From Sinohyriopsis cumingii (lineage: Eukaryota; Mollusca; Bivalvia; Unionida; Unionidae): DNA of 64,000 nt. A model generated the notes under the pieces. The model ran no database searches. It was not told the DNA's origin and saw only the letters and a program-made list of their open reading frames with translations. Position numbers and translations under genes: made by a program. Position 1 is the stretch's first letter, and the number at the start of each line of letters is the position of its first letter. The DNA lies in the NCBI GenBank assembly GCA_028554795.2, contig CM068826.1:106182602-106246601 (forward strand), in the 5' to 3' direction. This document shows, piece after piece, positions 47,469 through 62,187 of this stretch.

Positions 47469-50400
47469 CTTTCATAAATCTATAAGTATTAAATCAGCAT
47501 AATTAAATTTCGAGAACATACTACCCTGAAGCATCTGATGATGTTGAAGCACTCCTATTCTTAAAACTGAGGAATCTTTCACAACATTTTTTTATATAGA
47601 GAATTCAGAACAAAAGCTTATTCAATTTATAACATGAATATGGTGTTATATAGGTTCATAAACCTAAATCATATTTCAGTCTCACACATTTGTAATATAG
47701 CGGCCTAAGTGTCTGAGATTATTCACCTGGCTGACAATGCTTAGAGTAGTGGCTCAAGAAATCTTGGTCAGTCTGTTTAAATTTCTCACAATGCTGTTGA
47801 TTTCATTTGTTATGAAAGCAATTATTGTAAGGTTTCTCATGTTTTTTTTAAATAATCTTTATCCATATTTGATACAAAGTCAGCATCATTTATTCCATAT
47901 TAAAAAGGCTCCGTTGACCAGGCAATTTGTTTCCCTTGAGTTCTCTTTCTGTGGACATTCACCACAGCCATGGTACTTACAGAGTAAATTCTCAGTGTTT
48001 TGTCACTATAAGAATTTTTTCAGGAAGCTGTTCACTCTACAGTAGTAATTTTCAGCTGTAGAGGTATGTGAAATATAAAATCGTATTCTTTCTTGCTATC
48101 CATTTTATGTGATATAATTGTTTTATATATTTCATAATGTATTCTAAATTTTATAGATTCAGATCTATACCATATAACCCCATAATATTTTTTTCAGTAA
48201 TTTGTATAATTGGACAGACAGATTGAATTAAATTAGATGTTGCATGCATTAAATGGTGAATAATAAGTTCTTATGATCCAGTGAGATTATTTTTGTTGGA
48301 CACATATTCATGTACAAGCATGGTTATTAATAATAGTTTTGTACAATAGATCTGATAAGATAATGTGTAACAATGTCAATTAATGTGCATGCATGTGTGA
48401 TGCACACCATGCATTTTTACTTAATCATGTATCATGTACTATACAGATCAGTCATATTTTTAGCTGCTTTTGGTGATGGGAGGGGATGCAACATGCATGT
48501 TGCCTTGGAGGATGTTATTAGTTTAACTGTAGTGAGGGACCAAACTTTTGGGACCAGGTGGTCTAAACGGAATAAGGAGGCTCTCCAGTGATCCTTTGAT
48601 AGACTGGGAGGGGTGGACCATGCATTGCTTCTTGACCATTTGATAAGATTTGTCAAACCAGAAATACATTGTGGTTGTCAACTGGACGCAACAAGATACA
48701 TTGTTCTTTTTCAGAATCATTATTATTCAATATCACTGTATAAGTGAAATCAGTAATACATACATCGTACTTGTGGATGAAACAAACTTTATATTTTTGT
48801 TCAAATTCTATACATTGATCACCCTTGGAGACAGAATTATATATTGTTAACAGTTGTGTATAATCCTATACTTTTTGATATCCTTGTTGATAGAATCATA
48901 CTGTTCAAATTTATCTATAAATTCTAAACATTGATCATCCATGGTGATAGATCCATATATCAATCATATTTGTTTATAAGTTCCATATGTTGATTCTTAC
49001 TTGATTACTCCTTAAGTTGCACATATAATTAAGTTCAATCCTTATATAAAATATATGTCAGCAATATATTACTAGCTAATTTACTCATAAACACACACAG
49101 CCATTTCTCCCTGTTTTTCTCTCACTTCCCCTGATTTTGTCAAGAAGTCACTTCTCCATAAATTTCAAGTTTAACTTGACTCCTTTAGTACAATACTGGT
49201 ACTATGCTGCCAATTAAAGGTCAAGATTTTAAAAAGCTTGAAATGTTACAAGACAGAATTGCAGATATGCTTTTATTTGAAAAGGGGCCAGCATTTTGTT
49301 GTCATATATCAACTTATTTTCTGCATGATATATAATGGCCACTGGAGACCATTAGAAGCTTTAAAGAGGTGAGCTAAGCTATGTAATTGTTGATTACACT
49401 CTGGTTCTATTTTTAGTAGCATTGCCATATTTAATGACCGATTGGCAAAACTGAAAGCCCTTCTTGCCAGAATGCTTTCTGTTAAATTTGGTCAAATTCT
49501 GTTCAAGTTATTTTGAAGCAGTAACAGCTGTCATATATAAGGCAGATCAATGTCATTTAACCAGCTTGAAAGGCCTTAATGCCAGGATGCTTTGTGCTAT
49601 GTTTCGTTGAAATCTGCTTCGTGATTTATTTTCCCTTCTTTGTTTTAAATAGAAAAAGCTGCAAATAACAGTTGATGGACAAGCACAGTTATCATATTTT
49701 AATAATTGCAGCCATATTTAATGATCAGTCATCTTCATTTGTACAAACTTGAAAGGCTTCCAAACCAGGATGTTCCTAGGGGTCAATGTGTTTAAGATTT
49801 TTGGAAGTGACCTCCTCTGGTTTTATGGCCAGGTTTTCATAGAGTATATACAACAGAGTGAATGCCATATTGCTGTTGGGCCCAAAGGTCAAAGGCCATT
49901 GTCATGGGTTGAATTAGCTCCATCTCTCACTTGAACATGAACTGTCAGAGATAATCAACATGAAAACTTTGATGGCACAGACAACAAAAGTGTACAAATG
50001 GTTGATGTAAAGTAGTTTTAAAATATGTGATGTCTATAGAACGTAATAAGCCATCTCATCAATAGTTTAACGAGAATCCACTGAAAACTGCACCAGTACA
50101 TTGCATCCAATGTAAGCTAAGAAGACAGTAACATGTTCAAGAATCATGAGATTTGTAAATTATGTATCTTTAGGTGATGACCAACATACGTTCTGAATTT
50201 CACACCTATTCATAAAAATGCTGCAAGAAAAACGGGAACTAATTGCACTAATGAGATTGTGTCATATGCAGCAATCAGCAAAAAGTGGGGGAGTCAAGTG
50301 TTCTTAAAAATATGTGCATCTTCTGGTGACAGACAATATATACCAAGATTCATGGCAATCAACCAAACACTGCATGACTAGTTGTGCTAATGAAAGTGTG

Positions 50401-53400
50401 GCAGGACAAAAAGGTCAATAAATCTAACACAGATGGAAGGATCAAAGTGACGACCATAACATTTACCACTTTCACAGCAATCCATCAAAAACTGCAGAAT
50501 AAGCTGTGCCAATGAGTTCCAGATCAACAGAAGGATGCACAAGGATGACTAAATATCACCACCTCTATAAAATGAAAAATACTCGATTTATAAATGTTTA
50601 TATCTCGTTTTTAAAGATGCAACAAAGCTTGCAACCATTGCAAATTGTGTAATATACACATGGCAGGTTTAAAAATCTTGTTTAAACTTGGAAGAATTAT
50701 CAGGAAACAAATATATACTTAGATCAATATACCTTTATTTACAGCATTATACATTACCATGACAATTCTTTTATCATGATTTCATATGTATATACATATA
50801 TACAAGACAATAATAAAACAAATGTGCCTTTTAAAAGCCATTAATGATCACTATTTGCTTTTACTATCCTTTCATTCATTCATTCAATTACAATATCCAA
50901 TCTGGGATATTATTATAACTGCCCTTGCCCTTATGGAACACTTTACAAGCTACTTGTACCTATGAAAATACTGACCAAGAGAGATCACAGATTTCTATTC
51001 ATGGAAAAGTTATTCAATAAGTCCCTGTGTTATCATCTTGACTATGAAATCTAACTATAACATACTGTTAATTCTTTCATTTTAATGAGCATCAGTTTTT
51101 GTGAAACATTTTATTACTCCTTTAACAAAAGGAAAGTTGGCTTGTGTAGTAAAGAACATACTTGACATGGTGCATAGAAAATTGTGAAAAATGCCAACTT
51201 TGTGAAACCTTAGGTGGGAAGGTAGTAGCCTACCTTGACAGTGCACATGATAAGAAAGTAACCGATGTACAGATGTACCAAATTCTATACATGTTAGCAG
51301 AACTGCACATTCTAGCTAATCTTGCTATTTTCTTCTGTGCTTTAAAAATAGGTCTATGTAGCATATTTTACAATTAAACCAATTAACTAGAAAAGACATT
51401 AACTTAAAACAAAGGTTTCTGTGGAATACTATGTACTGCTATTAATGACAGCAGAATCTACTAATACTTCCAAATAAATGTTTTTGCAAATTCGAGTACT
51501 AGCTAAAGACATACAGTAATATTTAATATATAATACTGAAAAACAATAAATACAAAAACAGGAAATCGTGACTTCGTTTTGGCATCAACGTGTAAAGTTA
51601 ACATAATAGTCACTGAGCTACAATCAACATATCTTTTATTTTATTTTTAAAAGCCAAATTACTTTTATTAAACAATAATTAGGAGAATTTTTGTATATTT
51701 TTATTTATGGATTGCTGTTGTTACCATTTCAAAGTGTATCAATCTAAATCATGAACAAATGACTCCTAAAACAAAGCAAATAATGCAACAACATGGTGGT
51801 CAGCTGCTGGCAATTTTGTGACAGGAATAAGAAGGGTTCAACAGTTAGCATGTCATATCACACAATAACAATAGACCATCCATTGCTTGTGGACTGGTCC
51901 AGAATAATGGATTCCCTTATTAGAATCATTTCCCTCCTTATGAATCATTTTGTGACAATATCACTGAGTATTTACTGTGCAATTTATGTCAAAATAAATG
52001 TACACACCTTGATCACACAACAATCAATACTATTAATTCTGATCTGCAACTTCAGTGCCACCTGAACATGAAAAGGAGGCTGCACTGACCAGCTTTAATA
52101 TAGTACTTAAGTGCTTGTGATGCAGTTAGTAACGTCACTATAACAAAAAGTATATGATCAACCTGAAAAACATTTCAGGTTGATGGAACATTGAAAACTG
52201 GTCACTGGAAATGGAAGCAAATATTGATAAACACAGCACCTCAAGGTGCTTGCACCTGCCATTGATTTCCTCCTTACCTGTTTGTCGTGTGACAAAATTG
52301 CAATTTCATTAACGGAACATAATTTTTTAAAATCAAATTCTATAAATAAATAAATGTTGGTACTTTTAGCCAAAAGTTGCCAAAAATGTCCAACACGAAA
52401 GTTAAATGTTTATAAAGAAATGTCGAAGATCTACCGAATGAAGATTATAAATAATGACAAACACTGCTCTGTACAATGACCCATAGTAGGCAAAACTAGC
52501 AACTTTTGTTACATGTGAACAATCAGCCAGGTAAAAATCATGTCCTAATAAATGCAAAAGTTTTTATGGATATCTCTATATAAAAGGCATATGTTTACAA
52601 ATAACAGTAATAAATGTATCAAATGAATTGAAAGTTTACCTACATTCTTTGCCACTATCTCGAGAACACCTGTATACAAAAGCCAACAGTTTTATTTCTT
52701 TGAGTATCCTCCACAGACCATTGACATTGTTACTGTAATTAAAAGTGCTGTGCTTCCTCAAACTTTCAAATGCATGTGTCTTCTTCAAGAAAAGACATTC
52801 TGTTGCAGAGATATACTATAGTGTCAAATACAGCCAATAAGGCATCTGTTGTTATTTCAAAATACCACACAAAACAGTATGTAGAAATCCTGTTCATGAA
52901 AAATATCATGAAGGCTCCTGGAGGCAGGATAGGAACAAGATAAAATGCCATCAAGTGGTTTACAAATGCTTTCCAGAGGGAATGCCATTGAAAACAAATA
53001 ATTCTTGCTATAAGAATTTGCATGGGATCTTCTTTCATTAACACAATATCCACATTTTAACATTTATAATTAAACAACATAAAATTGCATCACATTTATA
53101 AACATAAGAATTCTAATTACATGCAACTAATGCTGATGAAACAAGGGAAGAATACATTTACATCCAATGTATACAAGAAAAATGAACTAAACAATCTCAA
53201 GCATAAATAATGTCAAAACATTGTACACATATGAGCAACAGGCCCAGCCACTTAAACAGTAAGATATTTTCCAGTATTAATACATAATTTACTGCTTTGT
53301 TCTGAATCCATTTATTCAAATGAAAATATTGTTCTGAAAAAATGCAGTATCTGGTTCATAAAAAAAAGATGCTAAAACAATGCACAAACCTATCCATTTA

Positions 53401-53419
53401 CCAAAGAATAATATGTTTT
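47469..53419. other. Intergenic, repeats but no gene seen
   Basis: Units of repeat C lie near 47700-47900 and 49380-49900. The rest is AT-rich without coding exons that I can support. On the minus strand an AATAAA at about 50734-50739 is the nearest strong hexamer that could end a very long WDR45B 3' UTR, but nearer hexamers exist. Confidence 0.5.
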
Positions 53420-54545
53420 CAAATGTGAATGGACCCTGGGATCAGGCATTACTTTATGTGGCAACAAATCAGGATCAATGTAAATGCACTGATCCTTGGA
53501 TCAACCATTACATCATGTGGCAACTAATCAGGAACAATGTGAATGGCTTAGACTTAATGATCAGCCATTATATGACAACAGATCAGGATGAACATGAATG
53601 GCTTAGATGTGAGATATGTCATTACATTATGTAACAACAGATCAGGATGAATGTGAATTGCTTTGACCTGAGATATGTCATTACATTATGTAACAACAGA
53701 TCAGGATGAATGTGAATGGCTTAGACCTGAGATATGTCATTACATTATGTAACAACATATCAGGATGAATGTCAATTACTTACACCCTTGGATCAGCCAT
53801 TACATTTTGTAACAACAGATCAGGATGAATGTGAATGGCTTAGATGTGAGATATGTCATTACATTATGTAACAACAGATCAGGATGAATGTGAATTGCTT
53901 TGACCTGAGGTATGTCATTACATTATGTAACAACAGATCAGGATGAATGTGAAATACTTAGACCTGAGATATGTCATTACATTATGTAACAACAGATCAG
54001 GATGAATGTGAATGGCTTAGATGTGAGATATGTCATTACATTTGTAACAACAGATCAGGATGAATGTGAAATGGCTTTGACCTGAGATATGTCATTACAT
54101 TATGTAACAACAGATCAGGATGAATGTGAATGGCTTAGATGTGAGATATGTCATTACATTTGTAACAACAGATCAGGATGAATGTGAAATGGCTTTGACC
54201 TGAGATATGCCATTACATTATGTAACAACAGATCAGGATGAATGTGAATGGCTTAGATGTGAGATATGTCATTACATTATGTAACAACAGATCAGGATGA
54301 ATGTGAATGGCTTAGATGTGAGATATGTCATTACATTATGTAACAACAGATCAGGATGAATGTGAATTGCTTTGACCTGAGATATGTCATTACATTATGT
54401 AACATAAGATCAGGATGAATGTGAATTACTTAGACCCAAGATATGTCATTACATTATGTAACAACATATCAAGATGAATGTGAATTACTTACACCCTTGG
54501 ATCAGCCATTACATTTTGTGGCAACTGATCAAAATCAATGTCTGA
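53420..54545. repeat. 59-bp satellite array
   Basis: About 19 tandem copies of a 59-bp unit (gatcaggatgaatgtgaatg, then gcttagatgtgagatatg, then tcattacattatgtaacaaca). Core copies are nearly identical and include a sub-alternation between tagatgtgag and ttgacctgag forms; the first and last units diverge and share a ggatcagccattaca variant, the pattern left by unequal exchange. Confidence 0.97.
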
Positions 54546-56594
54546 ATAAACTTCATTGCCCTAATCCAACAGTCAATTCTGCCATGACAGATTTTGTACT
54601 GTGGGAATTTTTAGTGCGGGGAAAAGTTTTAGTAATTTAGCAGTCTCATGGTGAGATCATAAAAATAATTTATGTCCAAGTTTACAACCTTAAATATTAA
54701 AACATCTCTATAATATAACACGCAAGACTTAAAATCCAATTTTTATTTAAAATATTGCTAGCTTGTCATGCATGAAAAAATTATCCACATCTAGTATGCA
54801 ATATATGACTACCCTTTTTACCTTTGGATTTGTGTTATACACAAGCAAAAAAGTCAGTCCTTGAAAGGTAATGTGAGATAAACCTGATTTGATGCCAGTG
54901 ATGTGGCCCATAATTTCCTTTCCTTTTGAATACAATGCAAATACCTTATGTTTTTGCATGGAAATGAGATGATATGAGTCTTGTATTTGAGAATTTGAAG
55001 ACATTAACGGTTGGTTATAGAACTGTACATTGACATATTTCCAGTAAAACAATGATCATGGTTCTAAAATACTCAAATATAAATGCTACTAAAATAATAC
55101 GATTTTCAAAAATTCAACTGTATCACTAAATTTTACAAGACTCTATAATTAACAGTAACTATTCATCCTGACCTACACTCGTGCCACTCAAAACTATTCT
55201 GACCAATCAAACTACATTTGTATATTTAGTTTATAATTTCCAAGTCTCTTAAGATTTAACATTTATGTGAAATATTATTAAAGTAGATCTTTATGATGGA
55301 GGGCCCTAATGCTAACATCTTCATATCTTTTAAACTAGATGTGTCAGAATACACTGACAAAAGAAATTTACATTAGTGTGTTCCCAAATGTTTATGTGAC
55401 ACACAATCTAGTCATAATATAAAGGTAAGCAAAGTTTTATGAAGGTATCTCAAACTGATCAGGAGATCTTAACTATACACAATTTTTAAAACACAGCAAT
55501 AACTAGAAAAGTACTTGTGCAGCAAAAAGCCAACATATGTAAACAAAATTTTTCAGCTGGGCAGATTACTAAAAAGTACCTGTCTGACAAAGTCACCTGC
55601 CAAGCTATAATAACCATGCCAACAAAGAAAATGATACATGCACATACTTGGCAAGAAAGTAAAAACTAACATTTAGCTCTGTCTAAATTTTAACACTGAG
55701 CTTAAACTAAGGCATCAACAGAAGACACAAATATGCCAAAGTGATTGTGACATCAAGCTTCTGCTAAGGCTGGTCCAACGAAAACAGTGCAGGAAATATT
55801 AACATCTGACAAAAGTGTGAAAAGAGTAAACATAATTTGTCAAGTGGGGAGATAACTCACTATTCTGACAAAGCCCACTTATGTTCTTGACACACTGCCT
55901 ACTCTTGATTTATATGAATAACAAGTTTTATAAATACAGCAAACAGTTTATACAGATAAATTGCTAACAAAAATTAGATGGAAGGACAAACTCACTCCAG
56001 TACACCAACCTCAACCTAAACTAAATTTCCAGCGGTACTAGATTTAAGCTACTGCTTTTTTAATAAACTGTTTGGAGGAACTTCAACAAAGCAAACATTC
56101 ATCCTAGGAGGTACTGGTTGCTGCTTAAGACAAGTTCTTTAAAAGTACACCATCCTATGTCTGGCATGAACAGAGAGTTTAGGATTCCTAAAGACCAAGC
56201 AAATCTTCAAATTAAAAACCAAATGACATTCCACAGTGACCTAAACACAAAACTTGACAAGAAGGATGGATGAACAGACATGGGCAGTACTACATACCAA
56301 CTCTACTCATGAAGGGACATAAAAATGTAAAGTTTCATCCTTTGCAATCTAACATATCCAACACTAATGTTCCATATCAGATACTAATCCAGATCTATGG
56401 AATAATCAATAACTGTATCAGCATTTTCTTTATTATCTGACATCATGAAATGGCATTTTCTGAATCAATCACATAATTTTTTAATTGGGCATAAAATATC
56501 ATCTCCTTAAATCACAAATGACACCATATAAGACAAGAACGTAATTTTCAGGTCCGTAGGTTCTTCATGGCATTTAACATACTCAATTTAGTTC

Positions 56595-56650
<56 letters not shown>

Positions 56651-58349
56651 ATATGAATGAAAATTATTTTGCATTCATGATAGTATAATTTCTTTTAAAA
56701 CTATACAATTCATTTCCTATAATTTGCTTTGTCAAATGTTTGTGTCCTGTAATCAATGTGTTGTTTATTAGTGTTGGATACAAGTGTTCAAGAAAACTAA
56801 AGTATTTCCATGAAAACTAAAGCTTTTCCATGTAATCTGTATGTCTTAAACTGTCAATAAATAGTACATTTCAGATGCATGATAATCTCCAATAATAATA
56901 ACTGCTTCTGATAATAATATTTTACAAAACTTGTGTCCAACAATAAAACCAATAACAAATGTTGTGTCCATCAAGAGAGAGATAAAAAAAGAACTATGGT
57001 ATCATATAACCAAAAACAAAAATTACTGACAACCTTTTGCTGATTTATACTGTGTTCAATATAATTTTCAATTATACTGATAACAACATATAAAATTTAA
57101 TGTACAAAAACTAGTCAGGCAGTAAAGATTATATTACATTTAATTAAATTAAGCTAAAACAGGACTGAAGACAAAATAAATCTGATGATAAATTGCAAAG
57201 ATAAGCTTTTGTTTACATTGCCTAATGAAAAAGTCTTAAGAACCATCATTCATTACTTAATGCAAATACTCATAGACTAAATGATGATACTAACTACAAG
57301 AAATATTTGTAAAAATGGCCTTAATGACCTCACATTCTAGGCAAGAAAACAAAATGACCGTAGGGCTCTACCAAAGTGATCTGGCAGTTGACCTTTAATT
57401 GGGCTATATATCAGTGCCCTGTCACTTAAATATTAGGAGGAGAGATGAAAGGGTCTTTTGCATCATTGTTATTGACCTGTTGGCTGATCCATACCCAAGA
57501 ATATACAACATATGCACATCATCTTACCTACTGTACCTAATGTAATACTTGTATTGCATCAACACCAAGAATACATCATATATGCACACCACTTAATGTA
57601 GCTGATTTATGCACTGCATCCACACAAGAAGATTACATGATGTATGTACATCACCTTGCCTACTGTATTTGAAGTAATTTACTGCATCAATATGTACATA
57701 AACTTATCTACTGCATTTAATGTAATGTAATGCATCCATGTACCAAGAATACCTCATCATAATAAGTAGACAACATTAAAGTATAGCATCACTATCATGT
57801 GCTTGTGCATTCACACAATGATTTAGCTCCCTTTATCTTTGTTAGAAACACTGTACTCAAAACGTTCAATCTATCTTCCAATATGGTTGTGTTCAGTACA
57901 ACACATGCTAAATCTATATTTGACACAGATTTAGCCCAGAAAGTCAAGTGATAACAATTTTCCAGGTATGATTTGTGGTAGGTTGTGAGACAATATTTTT
58001 TTCCAAGGTTAATTTGTTTTAGGGTCTAAGAAAATAATTATGTTCCATGTGTGAATTTAAGTACATGCTTCCCCTCCCCCTTTGCTATTATCAAAATGCA
58101 TAAGTTTACAAGTGTATGCTGCATTATTAAAGTTTTGATGAAAAAGAGTAGCATGCATATATTATAAAAAAGTGTAAATTTATTGCAATCAATAGGGTAT
58201 TTCTCACGTGGAAAGGTTCAACTGAATATGCCAGTTAAAGTTAAAAATGCCAGGTTGCTTTAGTCTTCTATATTAAATTAACAATATTGGGCATATAAAG
58301 AAGTTTGATTTAACTGCAAATGATACTGTGAAATAGTCAGGTGTTAATA
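54546..58349. other. 3' region of WDR45B, no other gene supported
   Basis: A 101-codon minus frame at 54747-55052 has no recognisable domain and was not called. (TA)n at 56597-56647. The segment 57470-57740 repeats phrases such as ctactgta-tt-aatgtaa with atgcatcaccaagaat. Probably 3' UTR or intergenic DNA of WDR45B. Confidence 0.5.
56597..56647. repeat. (TA)n microsatellite
   Basis: About 25 TA dinucleotides. Confidence 0.97.
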
Positions 58350-58456
58350 CTATGTTCGGTCATCTGTCATTTCCAGAAATTGGGCATAAACATCACGGGT
58401 GCATTCTCCTTTCTGGTTGAACACAAACTTATAATAGCTGCCATCAGCACATATCA
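58350..58456 (-). CDS. WDR45B: WDR45B last coding exon
   Basis: Acceptor cttttcag|; ends at TAG 58350-58352. The terminal residues DDRT differ slightly from the vertebrate DDKL. Confidence 0.93.
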
Positions 58457-58942
58457 CTGAAAAGAAAACAAAAGAGGAAACTGCAGTTATTGTTATTTAT
58501 TAGCACTTTTTCTTGGATCATCTAGAAGAATTAGTATAAAAAACAATATAAGACATAAGAGAATGCTACATTATATACTGGCAAATAATCATATGACAAA
58601 GCAACTGAAAAGAAAAACAATATTTCATGGAACATTATGCCTTCAATTTATCTTCCACAAAAACTGTGTGGCCAATCTCGTTTTTGAGAAACTTATGAAA
58701 AAAACAGCACTGCAGATAATAAAGTATCCTGTTTAATTCTCCAGACTGTTAATTTATGTGTTTATTCTTGTTGATATTATTAATCGGAGGGTTGATAGTG
58801 TCTGACTCCATTATAACTCCAAGGGTAATGCCCCAGTCATTTGCAAACAATAATCAGTTCCACTTCAACCCCACTCAAATATAAGGTAAATTTTTTGACC
58901 GTAAAGATGAAAATGCAACACTTTTATAAGTCAAATCTACTC

Positions 58943-58973
<31 letters not shown>

Positions 58974-61289
58974 AAGAGAGAGAGAGATGTACTGAGAGGA
59001 GGGGAAAATGATCCTTGTTTCCAAACACTAGGAAAGTTAAATTTTCTAACAAGTCCCATCGGTTGGGGAGCACTGGCTGTTGACCAAAGCACAAAAGGCA
59101 TGTAGCCTTACTGTGTACATGACATAATATCTTGGCTGCTAGCATGGTAAACACATCTACTGCCCCCTATTAATATCAATGCATGTTTGCATCATCATCA
59201 TCAACATAAAGATTTATGTAAGGCCACTGTAAGGGATGAACCCTAAAAGAATGCATCATCACCATCAGTTATATATGATGCCATCACCAAAATAATAATC
59301 AACATCATTATCATTCCTCAGCACCAGCACTAATATCCACACCATCACCATTCGTATTAAAATCTAAATGCAGCCACTACATAAGCAAGGGTGCAGTGTA
59401 AGCATACCAATAACTGAGTTGCTGTCTGACCCAAAGGCACAGATACAGTGAGCACCACCTGGGACTTGGAATTTGGAGAAACTCCACTTGGAACTGAAAT
59501 ACTTTGGTAGGAATCCTGCACCTGCCAGGCTGTGAAAATGAAATTCAGGCATAATGTTACAGTCCAGTTGGAATATGACATAAAACTGATGGACAAAAGA
59601 TTAAGTATCAAAAGATCGACACTAATATAATATTGTGTTCATATAGTAATCTTACATTTAACTATCCCTTAAGTACTGCTGTACAGTGTCATGACCCTAT
59701 CAAGTTCCCAACAATTGCATTATGCTAATGTTGGAACAATTAAATTTGTAATTAAGTTCTGGAGACTGTTCTGATGCCTATCTTGTTGAATGCTGTTCCA
59801 TCTAAACATACACAGTACCCAGGGAAGGAAGTTAATATTTATGTATATGACAAGGTACTCTGATTACTGTACGAGTTTATATGAAAATTACATAAAATTC
59901 TAAACTGCATCTGTTGGTGACTACTCCCAAGTTAAAGTGTGAAAGTTTCTTTTCTGTATTCAAACTATGCTTCACAGGAACTTCCCTGTTAAAATTGAGG
60001 TAAGATGCCTAAGAACTAAACACTGTTCTTTTGACCTCTCGTTTTGGATAACTGATGTGAGTGCTAAAGTCCAAGACATAAAATTTTTTTTTAATAAGAT
60101 TCCAGGTCAATCAATCCACATCTTTCCATACTACAGACTGTTCAAACCTGATGATGTTTAAAATAACTCCAAGATTATGCTAACCAATAAATCCAAGACA
60201 TTCTACTGTTTTAAGAGAAGGTTGGGTGGAGTTTATTGCCTTGTGAGAATATGAAAACTGCTTGTAATATGCAAATAGAAGATTCTGCTAGCTTGGGTAA
60301 TAAAGCTCGACCTGCCAGTTTATTTCGCTGATAAATGGAAATAAATACAAAATTATGTTGTATTTATACCATCACAATGCCAAAAACATAATGGATAACC
60401 TGAGGAAATTCTTGGTAGTGCATCTTCTAACGACCTCAGCACTAACATCAAGTGCCGAAAACAAGGTCAATGTTTAGCGCTAAGTTGTCCTACAAGTTGC
60501 AGTGCAATCAACTGCCATGCACTTGTTTACTCAAAGCAACATTTTCTTGAATTAAAGTTCAGAAAGAAAGATAAAGAGACTGAGAGATTTCAATAAATTA
60601 TTCTGCCTTTCTTGGAAGATTTCTGTTATAAACAAGTGCTACATAAGCTGAATATGAAGGAATATTCTTAATGCTATTTACCTGGACTGTTTGTTCTTTT
60701 TAGGGTCCTCTGTGGAGAAAACATGGACTGTTCCATGATCACTTGATACACAAAGCATGGTGGAATCCTGATTAAAGCTTATACTATAATGAAATATAAA
60801 AAAATTTGGTAACTAAAAAAATTAGCCAAAGAAAAGACAAGTTTACATAATATTGGCAAGTAAAACGCTCCACAGAAACTTTAGGATATATACTATGCAC
60901 CGTGGACAAATTTTGCATCAATAACTTTTCTGCTAAACCTTTTAAAGTACCTTCATGACTGACTCAGATGTTAGATTATGTCTGCATGATTTTCTCCTGG
61001 CAACTTGTTTCAAAAAATTACTGGCTTTATCTTGGTTTATACCACCAATATTTTGTCAAATAAAGCCATTGACAAATTCACAACATAATACATGTATTGC
61101 ACTTTTTTATCGCAAACTAATTGGTGTACAGTTAAACAATAGGAGAAACATGGAAAAGCACAAGTACTAAAAGAGTTATAAAGTTTTACAGGAAAATACA
61201 TACCAGTATATGTTGGCGTGATTAGCTCCCCTTCTTAACTCGTGTAACTGCTGACCAGTACTGGAATCAAACACTCTAATTAAGGTGCC
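58350..61289 (-). CDS. WDR45B: WDR45B/WIPI3 PROPPIN, last four coding exons (5' part outside window)
   Basis: Seven-bladed beta-propeller that binds PI3P/PI(3,5)P2 and acts in autophagosome and lysosome-linked autophagy. Exons read right to left: 61204-61289, 60682-60783, 59408-59529, 58350-58456 (417 nt, about 138 codons). Visible: [11 protein letters not shown] followed by the LRRG that completes the lipid-binding FRRG-type loop (here L-R-R-G, as in WIPI3), [10 protein letters not shown] blade, [26 protein letters not shown], and the C-terminal [13 protein letters not shown] to EMTDDRT. The [11 protein letters not shown] and [13 protein letters not shown] segments point to WDR45B rather than WDR45. 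All junctions are GT-AG and in phase. Upstream exons must lie right of 64000. Confidence 0.95.
58942..58988. repeat. (TG)n(AG)n microsatellite
   Basis: Compound dinucleotide tract in the intron between the last two WDR45B exons. Confidence 0.95.
59408..59529 (-). CDS. WDR45B: WDR45B coding exon (third from left in this window's order)
   Basis: Acceptor tttcacag| and donor |gtatgc; encodes [15 protein letters not shown] through [13 protein letters not shown]. Highly conserved family block. Confidence 0.94.
59530..60681. other. WDR45B intron
   Basis: No feature seen beyond AT-rich intronic DNA and an open frame at 59967-60161 without support. Confidence 0.55.
60682..60783 (-). CDS. WDR45B: WDR45B coding exon
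   Basis: Acceptor tcattatag| and donor |gtaaat; encodes [20 protein letters not shown] and on to DPKKNKQS, the blade after the lipid-binding loop. Confidence 0.93.
60784..61203. other. WDR45B intron
   Basis: About 420 bp; nothing recognised. Confidence 0.6.
61204..61289 (-). CDS. WDR45B: WDR45B coding exon with LRRG loop
   Basis: Acceptor attgcag| and donor |gtatgt; encodes [20 protein letters not shown]. The two Arg of LRRG are the phosphoinositide-contacting residues of the family. Confidence 0.94.
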
Positions 61290-61936
61290 CTGCAATTACA
61301 AAAATTCCTTCCTCACAGAACTAGTGACATCTCAAAAGAATCATAAATGGGCCTGAGACATCTTCCTAGAAGTCAAACTGATAAGAACAGTTAGCCAAGA
61401 AATACGTCTTAGCAGGATATCAAACATTTTTTATTATCTGTTGATTGGTTTTGAAAACAGCCGTTTTAAGGTTTCTCCATCATCATATCTTCATCCTGGT
61501 TTAAAACAGATCAGCATCATTTACATAAAAAAATGAAAGGAATATATGTCAGCTAGCTTTTTTTGTCAAATTTGGATCAAATCTGATTTAGTTGTTTTGG
61601 ATAAACAAAAAATCAATTTTAGTTCTTTAATTTTTTATTAACACAGGCCATTTTAGATGTCAGATTGCTTCCATTTTTACAAACTGTAATGGACTTCATG
61701 CCGGAATGCTTTTTGTCAAATTTGTTAACTTCTGATAAGTGATTCTGGGGGAGAATTTTTCTAAAAAATATTTTAAATGTGGCATATGTAATAGCTGATC
61801 AGCATCATTATTTTAAAATTGAAAGGCATTCACACAAGGATGCTTTCTTTAAAATCTTGTCATACTCTGTTGTGTAATGTTTGAGAACAAGTCATTCAAA
61901 GGTTTTTCTAAATTTAAGTAATATAGGCTGAAGGTG
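61290..61936. repeat. Repeat C units in WDR45B intron
   Basis: Two to three diverged plus-strand units (gatcagcatcattt and cttcatgccggaatgctttttgt phrases). SINE-A copy 7 is inserted at its right end. Confidence 0.6.
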
Positions 61937-62187
61937 TTGTTGTTGCTGTAGGGTTTAAAGTCATTTTTCAGCACACAATAGGCTATACATGGTGGCCAGT
62001 ATTAACGGTGGAGGAAGAACCCGGGAATGCCCCGGAAAGAACCTCCGACTCACAAGAAGCTACTGGCAAGCTTTCTCACATACCCACACTGGCTGAATTC
62101 GAGATTCGAACCGACGCAGATAGAGGTGAGATGGCAGTGATCCATAACAGAGAGCGCTTTAGACCACTTGGCCACTTGGGGCCCCAA
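61937..62187 (-). mobile_element. SINE-A copy 7
   Basis: Full-length minus-strand copy with TTG-type tail at left and head near 62180. Target duplication ctgaaggtg at 61928-61936 and 62188-62196. Confidence 0.93.
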